Origin: Methylobacterium sp. NEAU K
GTDB taxonomy: Bacteria > Pseudomonadota > Alphaproteobacteria > Rhizobiales > Beijerinckiaceae
Reading direction: 5' to 3'
DNA: 64,000 bases
NCBI RefSeq assembly: GCF_030700285.1
Contig: NZ_JAUYZJ010000015.1
Location: forward strand, 1 to 64,000
Within the stretch, counting starts at the first letter, position 1. Each line of letters begins with the position of its first letter. Positions 16,485-24,846 of the stretch are shown here, piece by piece. The position numbers and the translations under genes are program-made. Below the pieces are notes generated by a model that ran no database searches, was not told where the DNA came from, and saw nothing but the letters and a program-made list of their open reading frames with translations.

Positions 16485-19400
16485 TCAGAACCGGAGGACG
16501 AAGTTGCCCTTGACGGCCTGATCCTGCGCCCGGGCGCCGACCTGGCCGGTATAGGCCACCCCGAGCGTGGCGTTCGGCGCGACCGGCAGGTCGAGCCCAG
16601 CCTGCGCGACCAGCGCATCCCGGTCGATCGGGACGCCCGCGCTCAGGAAGGCCGGCCCCGTACCGAAGCGCAGCAGCGCTGCCGGGACCACGTCGCCGAA
16701 TGCCCGCCGGTAGCCGACGAGCCCGTGCGCCGTGACCGGAAGTCCCAGGCCCAGATCCAGGCTCGTCTGCGCCCGCACGCCCGCCGTGGCCGCCCCGAGA
16801 TCGTAGTCGCGCGCGGAGCTCACCAGCGCCGCCGCCCCGCCGGTCTCCGCGAATCCGTCCCGCCGGATGCCGACATAGGCCGCACCCACGAACGGCTCGA
16901 TGTAGCTCTGCGCCGCCGGAGCCGGGCCCTCCGTCGACACCAGGACCGCCGGCGCCGCGAACGCGAACCGGTAGCCGATCTCGCCGAAGCCCTGCAGCGT
17001 GGAGCCGCCGCCGTGCCCGGTCGGGCTGTCCGACAGCCCATAGAGCACGCTGCGCCGGGTGCGGGTGTCGGTGTCGGCGTAGACCGCCCCGAATCGCAGC
17101 GACAGCGGGCCGAGCTCATAGCCGCCGTAGACGCCGCCGAAGCCGCTCTTGAGCATCGCGCTCTCCAGCCGGCCAAACCCCGCGCGGCGGCCGGCGCTGT
17201 CGAGGCTCGCCTCGGTGTAGCCGCCGACCACGCCGAGCTGGAACCCGCCCGGGAGGCGCAGGTCGAACCCCGCCGCGAAGCCCGCGATCTGCCGGTCGAG
17301 GTCGAACGCGTTGCCGCCCCCGCCCGCGGTCCCGAACGCGCCGAAGCCCTGGCCCCAGACGCCGAACACCTGCGGGTCGAGGGTCCGCACCGGCACGCTG
17401 GGGATGACCGGCGCCCGGCCCGGGAGGTCGGCCGTGTAGACGGCCGGCAGGCGGCCGTAATCCACACCCGCGCCCGAACCGCCCCAGCGCAGGCGGTCGA
17501 GCACCGCCTCGCGCACGAAGAAGGCGGTCTCGTAGGCGGCGGACACGGTGCTGGCGTGAATGTCGCCCGACAGCGCACGGAAGCCGTCGGCCGCCTCGCC
17601 CGCCGTGAACGCCACCGCGCCGTCGTAGGCCCGACTGCCGGCACCCGCGGCCTGGATCGCGTTGGCCGCGGCCACGCCGTTGCGGCTCGTGGCGCTGGCG
17701 GCGAGCGGCACGTCGTTGCGGGTCAGCGTCAGGTCGACCTCTGTGGGCCCGTAGCGCAGGCCCGGGGACAGGAACGCGAGGTTCGCGGTCACGCCGGCGA
17801 ACTGGCCGGAGACGCCGCCAGTGGCGGTCAGGATCGCGTAGGTGGTGCGCGGCTTGTAGGCGTCGGACGCGGCCAGCACCTGCACGGTGCCGCCTGCCAG
17901 CGCGGCGGTACCGCCTGCCGCGATCCTGTCGGCCTGGCCGGCGGCGTTGGCCTCGACCCGGTAGGTCGCGCCCGGCGCGAAGGCGACGGTGCCGGTCACG
18001 TTCAGCGTCCCGATAGAGCTGCCCGGCGCCACGACACCGCCCGACAGCGCGTTGAGGCCGCCCACCGTGCCCGAACCGCCGAGCAGGCCGCCGGCATTGA
18101 CCGAGACAATGCCCGTGATGGTGCCGTTGGCGTAGAGCACACCGTCGCTGCCGATGCCGACGTCGCGGGTGAGCCGGTCGGTGGCGTCCATCCGCAGAGT
18201 GCCGGTGACGTTCCCGAAGTAGCCGGCGGCCGCATAGAGGTCGATGCGGCTCCAGTAGCTCAGCGGGCTGCCGTAGAAGGCGGCGAGCGCGTTGGCCTCT
18301 GTGTTGACGACGATCTGGTTGATCGTGGCGGTGGCGAGCTGGCCGTAGAGGCCACCGTTGGGTGCGATGGTCCTGGCCGCGCCGGTGGAGCCGCCGTAGA
18401 GCGGGGCGAGGAGGATCGAGGCATCGGGCCCGCCGGCGGGCGCGGCCTCGCGGGGGGCCTGGGCCACGGAGAGGGTCGGCAGGCCGTAGGTGAGGCGCGT
18501 CTGGTAGGCGGCCTGGTTGGCGGCGGACGGGACGTAGGGGTTGCCGGCGGCGTTGGCGGCGCTGCCCGCGCAGGCCGCGACGGTGTTGCCGCACTGCGCG
18601 GCGAGGTAGGCCTGGATCTCAGTCTGGGCCCGGATGAACTGGGCGGGCAGGTTGATCGCCGTTCCGGTCATGGCGGCGTTGTTGATGTAGGCCGGGTTTG
18701 TGAAGGCCTGCGCGAGGTCGTAGGCCGCCAGCGCCCGGCTGCCGATGATGTCGAGCGGGTAGTGCACGCCGAGCACGATGCGGTCGTTGGCATAGTCGGC
18801 CGCGCGGGCGAGCATGTTCTGATACTGCTGCGGCATCAGCATCGCCAGCAGGATGCCGTCGGTATAGGCGTAGGTGGTGTGCCCGCTCGGGAAGGACGGG
18901 TTCGTGGCGATGCCGTTGAGCGCCGTCGGGTCGAAGGCGTTGAAGCGGGCCGGCGCCACCTGAACCGGCCGCGAGGAGCCGTAGATGTCTTGGCCGGGCT
19001 GGGTGTTGGTCACCCCGTAGGCGAGGTCGTAGACGCTGTTGGTGGTGTTGGGCAGGCCGTTGTAGGTCGGCAGCACGTAGCCGGCCGGCGCCACGGCCGG
19101 CACCGCCACGTAGTTCGCCGGGGTCACGCTCGGATTGGTGGCCGCGCCGTTGGCGAAGTAGTTCTTGGCGACGCCCAGGTTGTTGCCCGAGAACGCATAC
19201 GCACTGGCCAGAAGGCTGACCACGCCGCCGAGGGGTCCGTTGGTGCCCTGGGCGACGCCGCGCTGGTAGATCGGGCCGAGCTGGGCGCCGAGGCCGCCCA
19301 CGAGCTGCTGCGGGACGATGCCGTTGATCGGAGTCTGGGCCTGCAGGCCGCCGGCGAGATTGGCGGCGACGCCGTAGGTGCCGAGGCCGATCGCCGACAG

Positions 19401-19670
19401 GTCGTTGCCGACCGAGCCGAGCAGGTTCTTGTCGCTGATGGCCTGCTGCTGCTGGGCGAGGCCGGCCCCGGTGTTAACCGCGAGCGATTGCGACAGGTTC
19501 AGACTCAGCGTCGCCTGCCCGGTTGCCGTCGCGTTGAGCGCGAGATAGGGCGCCAGCAGGTTCAGGACGTTGACGCCCGAGGGTGTCGTGTTGACCGTCT
19601 GCGCCTGTGCGCCCGAGCTCAGAGCCGCGACCAGCAAGGTCGCGACCGAGACTCCGTGCCTGAAAGTCAT
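16485..19670 (-). CDS. Autotransporter with PAP2/acid phosphatase passenger domain
   Basis: A 1061-residue surface protein. A signal peptide (MTFRHGVSVATLLVAALSSG, cut after AQA) leads to an acid phosphatase/PAP2-type domain. That domain has PSFPSGHTTYAY near residue 260 and NDRIVLGVHYPLD about 40 residues later, matching the PSGH and (S)RX5HX3D motifs. A GSSRP precedes them, but the lysine of motif 1 appears to be glutamine. Passenger repeats (GGLLGGSGTVGGL, GVVAPGSSIGTLNVTG) then lead to an about 280-residue autotransporter barrel ending NFVLRF with terminal phenylalanine. It probably releases phosphate from organic esters at the cell surface. The MapA autotransporter of Moraxella is a precedent. 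It is divergent from pit. Confidence 0.88.
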   Translation of the reverse strand: MTFRHGVSVATLLVAALSSGAQAQTVNTTPSGVNVLNLLAPYLALNATATGQATLSLNLSQSLAVNTGAGLAQQQQAISDKNLLGSVGNDLSAIGLGTYGVAANLAGGLQAQTPINGIVPQQLVGGLGAQLGPIYQRGVAQGTNGPLGGVVSLLASAYAFSGNNLGVAKNYFANGAATNPSVTPANYVAVPAVAPAGYVLPTYNGLPNTTNSVYDLAYGVTNTQPGQDIYGSSRPVQVAPARFNAFDPTALNGIATNPSFPSGHTTYAYTDGILLAMLMPQQYQNMLARAADYANDRIVLGVHYPLDIIGSRALAAYDLAQAFTNPAYINNAAMTGTAINLPAQFIRAQTEIQAYLAAQCGNTVAACAGSAANAAGNPYVPSAANQAAYQTRLTYGLPTLSVAQAPREAAPAGGPDASILLAPLYGGSTGAARTIAPNGGLYGQLATATINQIVVNTEANALAAFYGSPLSYWSRIDLYAAAGYFGNVTGTLRMDATDRLTRDVGIGSDGVLYANGTITGIVSVNAGGLLGGSGTVGGLNALSGGVVAPGSSIGTLNVTGTVAFAPGATYRVEANAAGQADRIAAGGTAALAGGTVQVLAASDAYKPRTTYAILTATGGVSGQFAGVTANLAFLSPGLRYGPTEVDLTLTRNDVPLAASATSRNGVAAANAIQAAGAGSRAYDGAVAFTAGEAADGFRALSGDIHASTVSAAYETAFFVREAVLDRLRWGGSGAGVDYGRLPAVYTADLPGRAPVIPSVPVRTLDPQVFGVWGQGFGAFGTAGGGGNAFDLDRQIAGFAAGFDLRLPGGFQLGVVGGYTEASLDSAGRRAGFGRLESAMLKSGFGGVYGGYELGPLSLRFGAVYADTDTRTRRSVLYGLSDSPTGHGGGSTLQGFGEIGYRFAFAAPAVLVSTEGPAPAAQSYIEPFVGAAYVGIRRDGFAETGGAAALVSSARDYDLGAATAGVRAQTSLDLGLGLPVTAHGLVGYRRAFGDVVPAALLRFGTGPAFLSAGVPIDRDALVAQAGLDLPVAPNATLGVAYTGQVGARAQDQAVKGNFVLRF

Positions 19671-19739
19671 GATTGGCCCCCTGATTCCGCGGCCATTCGG
19701 CCTGCGGCGGGAGATTTAGCGAGATCTACGAGAACGGAT

Positions 19740-19757
19740 TCGTCATAATGCAGTCAT
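19740..19757 (+). promoter_or_regulatory. PHO-box-like site in the autotransporter/pit intergenic region
   Basis: TCGTCATAATGCAGTCAT shows two GTCAT cores 11 bp apart with an AT-rich spacer, and a third weaker GTCGT follows. It lies 70 bases before the autotransporter start and 250 before pit, reading toward pit. The surrounding 336-base gap (19671-20006) is strikingly AT-rich for this genome and carries no gene. Confidence 0.5.
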
Positions 19758-19940
19758 AATTCTTGTCGTTTCTGCCTGTGCCAATGGAGCAACAGATCTA
19801 TAATTTAGCTGCATCGCCGATTTATTTTTGGTATATTTCGTAATTACGATGATCTGTCGGAAAACTTTCGAGAATTATTTGGTTAATAATCAGAATTTGA
19901 GGAATTTATACGATAAACGGCGGTCACATTACTGTATAGT

Positions 19941-19962
19941 ACGTCATCGAACCGTCATCGGG
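19941..19962 (+). promoter_or_regulatory. PHO-box-like site before the pit gene
   Basis: ACGTCATCGAACCGTCATCG contains two CGTCATCG repeats 11 bp apart. The second heptamer CCGTCAT matches 6 of 7 consensus positions. It ends 45 bases before the pit start in the same orientation. In Sinorhizobium PhoB represses pit, so either activation or repression is possible. Confidence 0.5.
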
Positions 19963-20006
19963 CCATATTAATCCGGGTCGCCAACACAACCGCCGCGCGA
20001 GGGTTC

Positions 20007-21635
20007 ATGTCCGATTCCGCCGTGATGCCGTCGGGGGCTGTGAGGGCCGGGCCCGAGGGTAGGCCGCGCCTGGACCACGGGATGACCATGGGCGGGGCGG
20101 TCGCCTTCCTGCTCGTGCTGGTGGCCGGCCTCGCCTACGCGGTCGTGAGCCTCATCACCGACATGAACGCCGTCGGCGAGGCGCCGCTCGCCTATGGCGC
20201 CTTCGCGCTGCTCGGGCTGGCGCTGCTGATCGCCCTGGGCTTCGAGTTCGTGAACGGGTTCCACGACACGGCCAATGCGGTGGCCACGGTGATCTACACC
20301 CACTCGCTGCCGCCTCTGGTGGCGGTTATCTGGTCGGGCGTCTTCAACTTCCTCGGTGTGATGCTCTCGTCCGGCGCGGTGGCCTACGCCATCGTCACCC
20401 TGCTGCCGGTGGAGTTGATCCTGAACGTCGGCTCGCAGGCCGGTTACGCGATGATCTTCGCCCTGCTGCTGGCCGCCATCATCTGGAACCTCGGGACCTG
20501 GGCCTTCGGGCTTCCGAACTCCTCGTCGCACGCCCTGATCGGCTCGGTGCTCGGCGTCGGCCTCGCCAACCAGCTGATGAACGGGGGCGACGGCACCTCG
20601 GGCGTCGACTGGGGGCAGGCGCTCAACGTGTTCAAGGCCCTGCTGTTCTCGCCCGTGTGCGGCTTCGTCCTCGCCGCGCTTCTGCTGCTGGCCTTGAAGT
20701 TCGCGGTGCGGCGCAAGGATCTCTACGAGGCACCCGCGGGCGATGCGCCGCCGCCGCCTTGGATCCGCGGCCTCCTGATCCTGACCTGCACCCTGGTGTC
20801 GTTCTTCCACGGCGGCAATGACGGGCAGAAGGGCATGGGCCTGATCATGCTGATTCTGATCGGCGCCGCTCCCACAGCCTACGCGCTGAACCGCACCATG
20901 TCGGACGACACGACCCCGGGCTTCATCCAGACCTCGACGGCGGCGAGCCGGGTGTTCTTTGCCCGCACGGGCGGCGCACCGCTTCCGGAGGCTGCGCAGG
21001 CGCGGCGGTCCGTGACGGATGCCCTGAAGAGCAAGGACCTGAACCAGCCGCAGGTCTTCGCCGCGCTCGCCGCACTCGCCGACGACATCGCCGCCAGCGT
21101 GAAGAGCTACGGCGCGCTCCGCACGGTGCCGGCCGCGCAGACCCAGAACCTGCGCAGCGACATGTACCTCGCTGCCGACGCGGTGCGCCTGCTGCCGGGC
21201 GCCGGAGCCGACCTGTCGGAGGCCGACACGGCGACCCTGAAGCGCTACACGGGGCTGCTCAACGACGGCACCCGCTACATCCCGGGCTGGGTGAAGGTCT
21301 GCGTCGCGCTGGCGCTCGGACTCGGCACGATGGTCGGCTGGAAGCGGATCGTCGTCACGGTAGGCGAGCGGATCGGCAAGACCCACCTCACCTACGCCCA
21401 GGGCGCGTCGGCCGAACTGGTCGCCGCCGGCACGATCGGGCTGGCCGAACTCTACGGGCTGCCGGTCTCGACCACGCACATCCTGTCGTCGGGGGTGGCC
21501 GGGACGATGGCGGCCAACGGCTCGGGCCTGCGGATGTCCACCGTCCGCAACATGGCGCTCGCCTGGGTGCTGACCCTGCCGGCCGCCATCACCCTGGCGG
21601 CGGTGCTGTTCTTCATCCTGCGCCACGTTTTCTGA
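20007..21635 (+). CDS. pit: PiT-family inorganic phosphate transporter
   Basis: Low-affinity phosphate (metal-phosphate) symporter of the inner membrane. The 542-residue protein has both PiT signature repeats, the first around GFEFVNGFHDTANAVATVIY and the second around ELYGLPVSTTHILSSGVAGT. About ten hydrophobic segments and a long polar central loop (residues about 300-430) are present. The first cytoplasmic-type motif LPNSSSHALIGSVLG and a second FFHGGNDGQKGMGLI support the assignment. The ATG at 20007 follows a GAGGG-type ribosome site. It completes the phosphorus cluster and stands divergent to the phosphatase autotransporter. Confidence 0.95.
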   Translation: MSDSAVMPSGAVRAGPEGRPRLDHGMTMGGAVAFLLVLVAGLAYAVVSLITDMNAVGEAPLAYGAFALLGLALLIALGFEFVNGFHDTANAVATVIYTHSLPPLVAVIWSGVFNFLGVMLSSGAVAYAIVTLLPVELILNVGSQAGYAMIFALLLAAIIWNLGTWAFGLPNSSSHALIGSVLGVGLANQLMNGGDGTSGVDWGQALNVFKALLFSPVCGFVLAALLLLALKFAVRRKDLYEAPAGDAPPPPWIRGLLILTCTLVSFFHGGNDGQKGMGLIMLILIGAAPTAYALNRTMSDDTTPGFIQTSTAASRVFFARTGGAPLPEAAQARRSVTDALKSKDLNQPQVFAALAALADDIAASVKSYGALRTVPAAQTQNLRSDMYLAADAVRLLPGAGADLSEADTATLKRYTGLLNDGTRYIPGWVKVCVALALGLGTMVGWKRIVVTVGERIGKTHLTYAQGASAELVAAGTIGLAELYGLPVSTTHILSSGVAGTMAANGSGLRMSTVRNMALAWVLTLPAAITLAAVLFFILRHVF

Positions 21636-21688
21636 CGCGGCCGGGGCCCGGCGCCGGCCCGCGGGAGAACGGCGACGTCTGCAGCACC

Positions 21689-21750
21689 GCCCCGAAAAGT
21701 GGCCGCCGGCTTCCGGGAAAACCCGATGCAACGCGAAGCGACAGCGCATC
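21689..21750. repeat. Extragenic CGAAAAGTGG-type repeat, copy 1
   Basis: The block starting CCCCGAAAAGTGGCCGCC and running through a GGGAAAACCC centre to GCATCG resembles the block at 47813-47860 (GCGGAAAAGTGGAATCCGG). Both are non-coding and look like copies of a short dispersed repeat common in alphaproteobacterial intergenic DNA. Confidence 0.4.
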
Positions 21751-21787
21751 GTCCCGGACCCGGTATCCAGGACCATGCGCTGGCAGG

Positions 21788-21826
21788 GCCAGGGCCGTTT
21801 CCGTAATCTACGGAAACGGCCCTGGC
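21788..21826. terminator. Long perfect hairpin downstream of pit and of the XRE-tail gene
   Basis: An 18-bp perfect stem (GCCAGGGCCGTTTCCGTA with its reverse complement) closes a 3-base ATC loop. It lies between the convergent pit gene and the small gene at 21880. There is no T tract, so it may be a bidirectional terminator or a REP-like element rather than a classical terminator. Confidence 0.5.
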
Positions 21827-21879
21827 TGTCGTGGACGCGCCGGCACGCTCCGCGCTGGAGGCCGCGGCATCCGGAACCC

Positions 21880-22119
21880 TCACGGGCGCGACATGGCGCG
21901 CACGAAGGCCAGGCAGGTGCGGCGCGCGGCCACGCTGTCGATCGCCATGAAGGCCGTCACGAGGTCGGCCGCCTGGGCGACCGCCTCGCCCGGCTCGGCC
22001 TCGTCCGGGAAGAACGCGGCGACCGGCAGGCTGAGCCTGCCGGCAATGCACTCCAGCATCGCCTCGCCGCGGACCGTCTCGGGCTTCAGATCCAGCGGTC
22101 GTCTCATGGCGCAAGCCAC
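21880..22119 (-). CDS. Small protein resembling the C-terminal tail of XRE regulators
   Basis: A 79-residue (GTG start at 22119) or 75-residue (ATG at 22107) protein. It contains LKPETVRGEAMLECIAGRLSL-PVAAFF and ends AIDSVAARRTCLAFVRAMS, which resembles the region after the helix-turn-helix in XRE-family regulators (VSAFFED..., then IDDPALRRALLELARAL). The DNA-binding part is absent. It starts 3 bases after the MucR gene on the same strand, so the two are one transcript and may act together. Function is unknown. Confidence 0.6.
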   Translation of the reverse strand: MACAMRRPLDLKPETVRGEAMLECIAGRLSLPVAAFFPDEAEPGEAVAQAADLVTAFMAIDSVAARRTCLAFVRAMSRP

Positions 22120-22122
22120 CGC

Positions 22123-22536
22123 TCAGCCCACCTTGTGGCCGAGCTGGATCGCCTTGGCGATCTGCGAGCGCCGGGCGGCATAGCCGGGCGCGACCATCGG
22201 GTAGTCGGCGGGCAGGCCGTAGCGGACCCGGTAGCGCTCGGGCGTGAGGCCGTGGGCGGTGAGGTGCCGCTTCAAGGTCTTGTAGGATCGGCCGTCGATG
22301 AAGCTGATCAGCCCCTCTTGCTTGATCGAGGCCTCGATCTGCGCGGCGCTCGGGCCGCTCCAGGACGACGCGGAGGCCGATGTCGCCCCCTGCAGCACCG
22401 AGATCGCCGTGTGAACCTGGTCGATCAGCACCGGCAGGTCCCCCACGCCCACACTGTTCCGCGAGACGTAGGCGGCGACGATCGCGCCGACCTTTTCGAG
22501 CAGGAACGAGGAGCGGGATTCGAGTGGGTTGGTCAT
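22123..22536 (-). CDS. MucR/Ros-family transcriptional regulator without the zinc-finger cysteine
   Basis: Global regulator of the MucR/Ros family, which controls exopolysaccharide, motility and symbiosis genes in Rhizobiales. The 137-residue protein has the family C-terminal block SYKTLKRHLTAHGLTPERYR followed by YGLPADYPMVAPGYAARRSQ. In zinc-binding members a cysteine precedes the EDG/IDG turn. Here the segment reads GLISFIDGRSYKT, so no cysteine is present. Zinc-free MucR members are known in Mesorhizobium. The start MTNPLESRSSF at 22536 follows a GTGAGGAG-like ribosome site. Confidence 0.88.
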   Translation of the reverse strand: MTNPLESRSSFLLEKVGAIVAAYVSRNSVGVGDLPVLIDQVHTAISVLQGATSASASSWSGPSAAQIEASIKQEGLISFIDGRSYKTLKRHLTAHGLTPERYRVRYGLPADYPMVAPGYAARRSQIAKAIQLGHKVG

Positions 22537-22784
22537 GTGAGGAGTCACTGTTCGATATCTTCTTATCAATACCCCGCGCTTGTCGACCGGAGGTTGAACC
22601 ACCTCGTGATCAAACAACTGCAAGAGTCCCCACCGGCGGCGGGCTGTTTAGATCACCTCAAGTTGCGCTGCGGCATCTCTTGAAGACAGAAACAATATAC
22701 AATATGTGTTTCACCGCGTTTGTCCGAAGGCGCGGAACCCTTTTTCCCTTCGCGCGGATTGGGGTCCGCAAAGACAAGTTACTT

Positions 22785-23281
22785 TTGACTCCATTGTTTT
22801 CGACCGAAGGCTTTAACCCGAGGAACAGCTTCAAGCTTTGGTGCGAGACGCTGTTCGAGCGGTTCGTGCCCCTTGAGCAAGAGCGCCTGGACAACGGGCC
22901 ATTCGAGGGCAAGCTGGATATCGCTGAAGTTGCCCCCTTACTGATAATCCGAATGGCCCAGGGCGCCCTGCGAAGCGAGGCGACGCGCGATGTGCGCCGG
23001 CGCAACGGCAAGGACGGCACGGTCGTCGTGATCTTCCAGCTCGCCGGCTGCAGGAGCTGTTCCACGAGCGCGGCCAGCACATTTCCGACTGGCTCTGGCA
23101 GCGCCGCCTGGAGGACGCAGCCAAGCGCCTGGCCGACCCGGGCTGCGCCCACCTGCCGGTCGGCACCCTGGCCTACGGAAGCGGCTTCGCCAACCGGGCG
23201 CATTTCTCCCGCCGCTTCAAGGACCGCCACGGGATGGCTCCGTGCAAGGATCGCGCAGCGGCGTTCACGGGCACCCCGTAG
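22785..23281 (+). pseudogene. AraC-family regulator paralogue 1, broken by an internal deletion
   Basis: The first of three tandem paralogues. Its 5' part (TPLFSTEGFNPRNSFKLW... to VVIFQLAG) matches the N-terminal ligand domain of the copies at 23796 and 24847. At 23042-23048 it jumps to LQELFHERGQHISDW of the DNA-binding domain in another frame. The junction CGCCGGC occurs at both ends of the missing segment in the other copies, so about 463 bases were lost by a microhomology deletion. The ATG position of the paralogue is TTG here. The end reads HGMAPCKDRAAAFTGTP and stops at 23281. Confidence 0.85.
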
Positions 23282-23795
23282 CCCCGCTCGACGCCCTTGC
23301 GGTGGGCGACCTCCAGGTCGTGACGCGTTTCGACGGCTCGGCCCTCGCGATCGGAGGCCGGCACGACGTCGTCCAGACACGCAATGCAGAGGGCGCGAAC
23401 AACCCTGAAGGCCCCCGGTCTTGAGGCAAATCCATGTTCAGGAGGGGAGATGGTGGGATCGCCAGGACGAACGCTGCCGTGGTCGCACGGCAGCCCGGCA
23501 CGGCTCGCGTCGGGGCCTGTCCCGGATGGCCAGGACAGAAAAGGACTGTGCCACCCCCAGCCGGTGCCCGGATTTGCTCGCGATCGCGCCACCGAAGCGG
23601 ACCGGAAGCCTGGAGATGTAATTTTTTACAGACGGCTTTGTATTTATTCTTCTCGGCTGACCATAGATCAGATACACAACCTAGACGATCCATATTGATT
23701 GTTCAACATAATGGTAGTATATTTTTTTGACTGTTTACTCGCCGGCATTAATAATTGCCGATCGCTGGGCTTTTTAGTAATTACTAATATCGATC
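23282..23795. other. Non-coding stretch between AraC paralogues 1 and 2
   Basis: I see no convincing gene in these 514 bases. The last 170 bases are AT-rich and end in a perfect 14-base palindrome TTAGTAATTACTAA at 23774-23787, eight bases before the next ATG. This is a possible operator or promoter element for paralogue 2. Confidence 0.5.
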
Positions 23796-24771
23796 ATGAG
23801 AACATTGTTTTCGACCGCCGAGATACACCCCCGTAATAGTTTTGAATCCTGGACCGAGACCGTTTCCAAGCTTGGGATACCCCTCAAGGAGAAGCGCCTC
23901 GACGACGGTCCGTTCACAGGCACGCTGGAGACAGCCAGTGTCGGCCCCCTGCTCATGGGACGCGTCTCGCATGGGGCGATCCGCAGCGAGGCCACGCGCG
24001 ACTTGATCCGGCGCAACAACAAGGACGGCATGGTGGGCGTGCTCTTCAAGCTCGCCGGCGTGTCGACGAGCAGCCAGGATGATCGGGCGTCCGTGCAGCG
24101 GCGAGGCGACCTGATGGTGATCGACATGCGACCGGCCGTGCACGTTATCGAGCGCAGGCAGCCAATCCCTGTTCCTGGAACTGCCGCGCGAGCGCCTGGA
24201 GAGCGTGCTCGGGTCAGCCCGGCTCTACACGGCCCTGACGGTCCGGTCGGACCTCGGCTCCACCGCCCTGGCGATGCGCTTCTTCCAGGAACTGATCCGG
24301 GTGCACCGCCAGCTCGCGCCCGAAGCGGCCGGGCGTATGGCCTCGATCGGCGTGGACCTGATCGTGGCCGCCATCGCCGAGCGGCTGGCCCAGGAGGTCC
24401 CCCGGCCGCTCCACGGCACCGTCGTGGTCCAGCGCGCCAAGGCCCATGTCGAGGCCCACTTGAGCGATCCGACCCTGGATCCGCCCCGGCTCGCGGCGGC
24501 GATGGGGGTGTCCCTGCGCCGGCTGCAGGAGCTGTTCCACGAGCGCGGCCAGCACATTTCCGACTGGATCTGGCAGCGGCGGCTGGAGGACGCGGCCAAG
24601 CGCCTGGCCGACCCGGGCTGCGCCCACCTGCCGATCGGCACCCTGGCCTACGGAAGCGGCTTCGCCAACCAGGCGCACTTCTCCCGCCGCTTCAAGGACC
24701 GCCACGGCATGACCCCGCGCGAGTACCGGTTCGCGGCCCTCGTGAGCGTACCTTCGGCCGCCGCCGGGTGA
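23796..24771 (+). pseudogene. AraC-family regulator paralogue 2, single-base frameshift
   Basis: The N-terminal half MRTLFSTAEIHPRNSFESW runs in one frame to VIDMRPAVHV. The rest (SSAGSQSLFLELPRERLESV through the AraC helix-turn-helix HFSRRFKDRHGMTPREYRF) runs in the next frame. Alignment with the intact copy shows one extra base near 24147. The C-terminal two thirds are nearly identical in DNA to paralogue 3. If the extra base is a sequencing error the gene would be a normal AraC regulator of about 325 residues. No homopolymer is present to suggest programmed slippage. Confidence 0.8.
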
Positions 24772-24846
24772 GCCGCGCCATTCGGTCGCCCGTCCCGGTC
24801 AGCCAAGCCCGTTCAGGCTCACCGGAAACGTGCGTAGAATCCTCCC

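Noticed and set aside
16416..19748. A very long open frame opposite the phosphatase autotransporter, over 1000 codons
   Set aside because: Its translation is Arg/Ala/Gly-rich without any domain, and the other strand has clear signal, phosphatase and barrel motifs. In 70% GC DNA such mirror frames are common.
19968..21776. A long open frame opposite pit
   Set aside because: It is low-complexity and His/Arg/Glu-rich, while the + strand encodes a textbook PiT protein.
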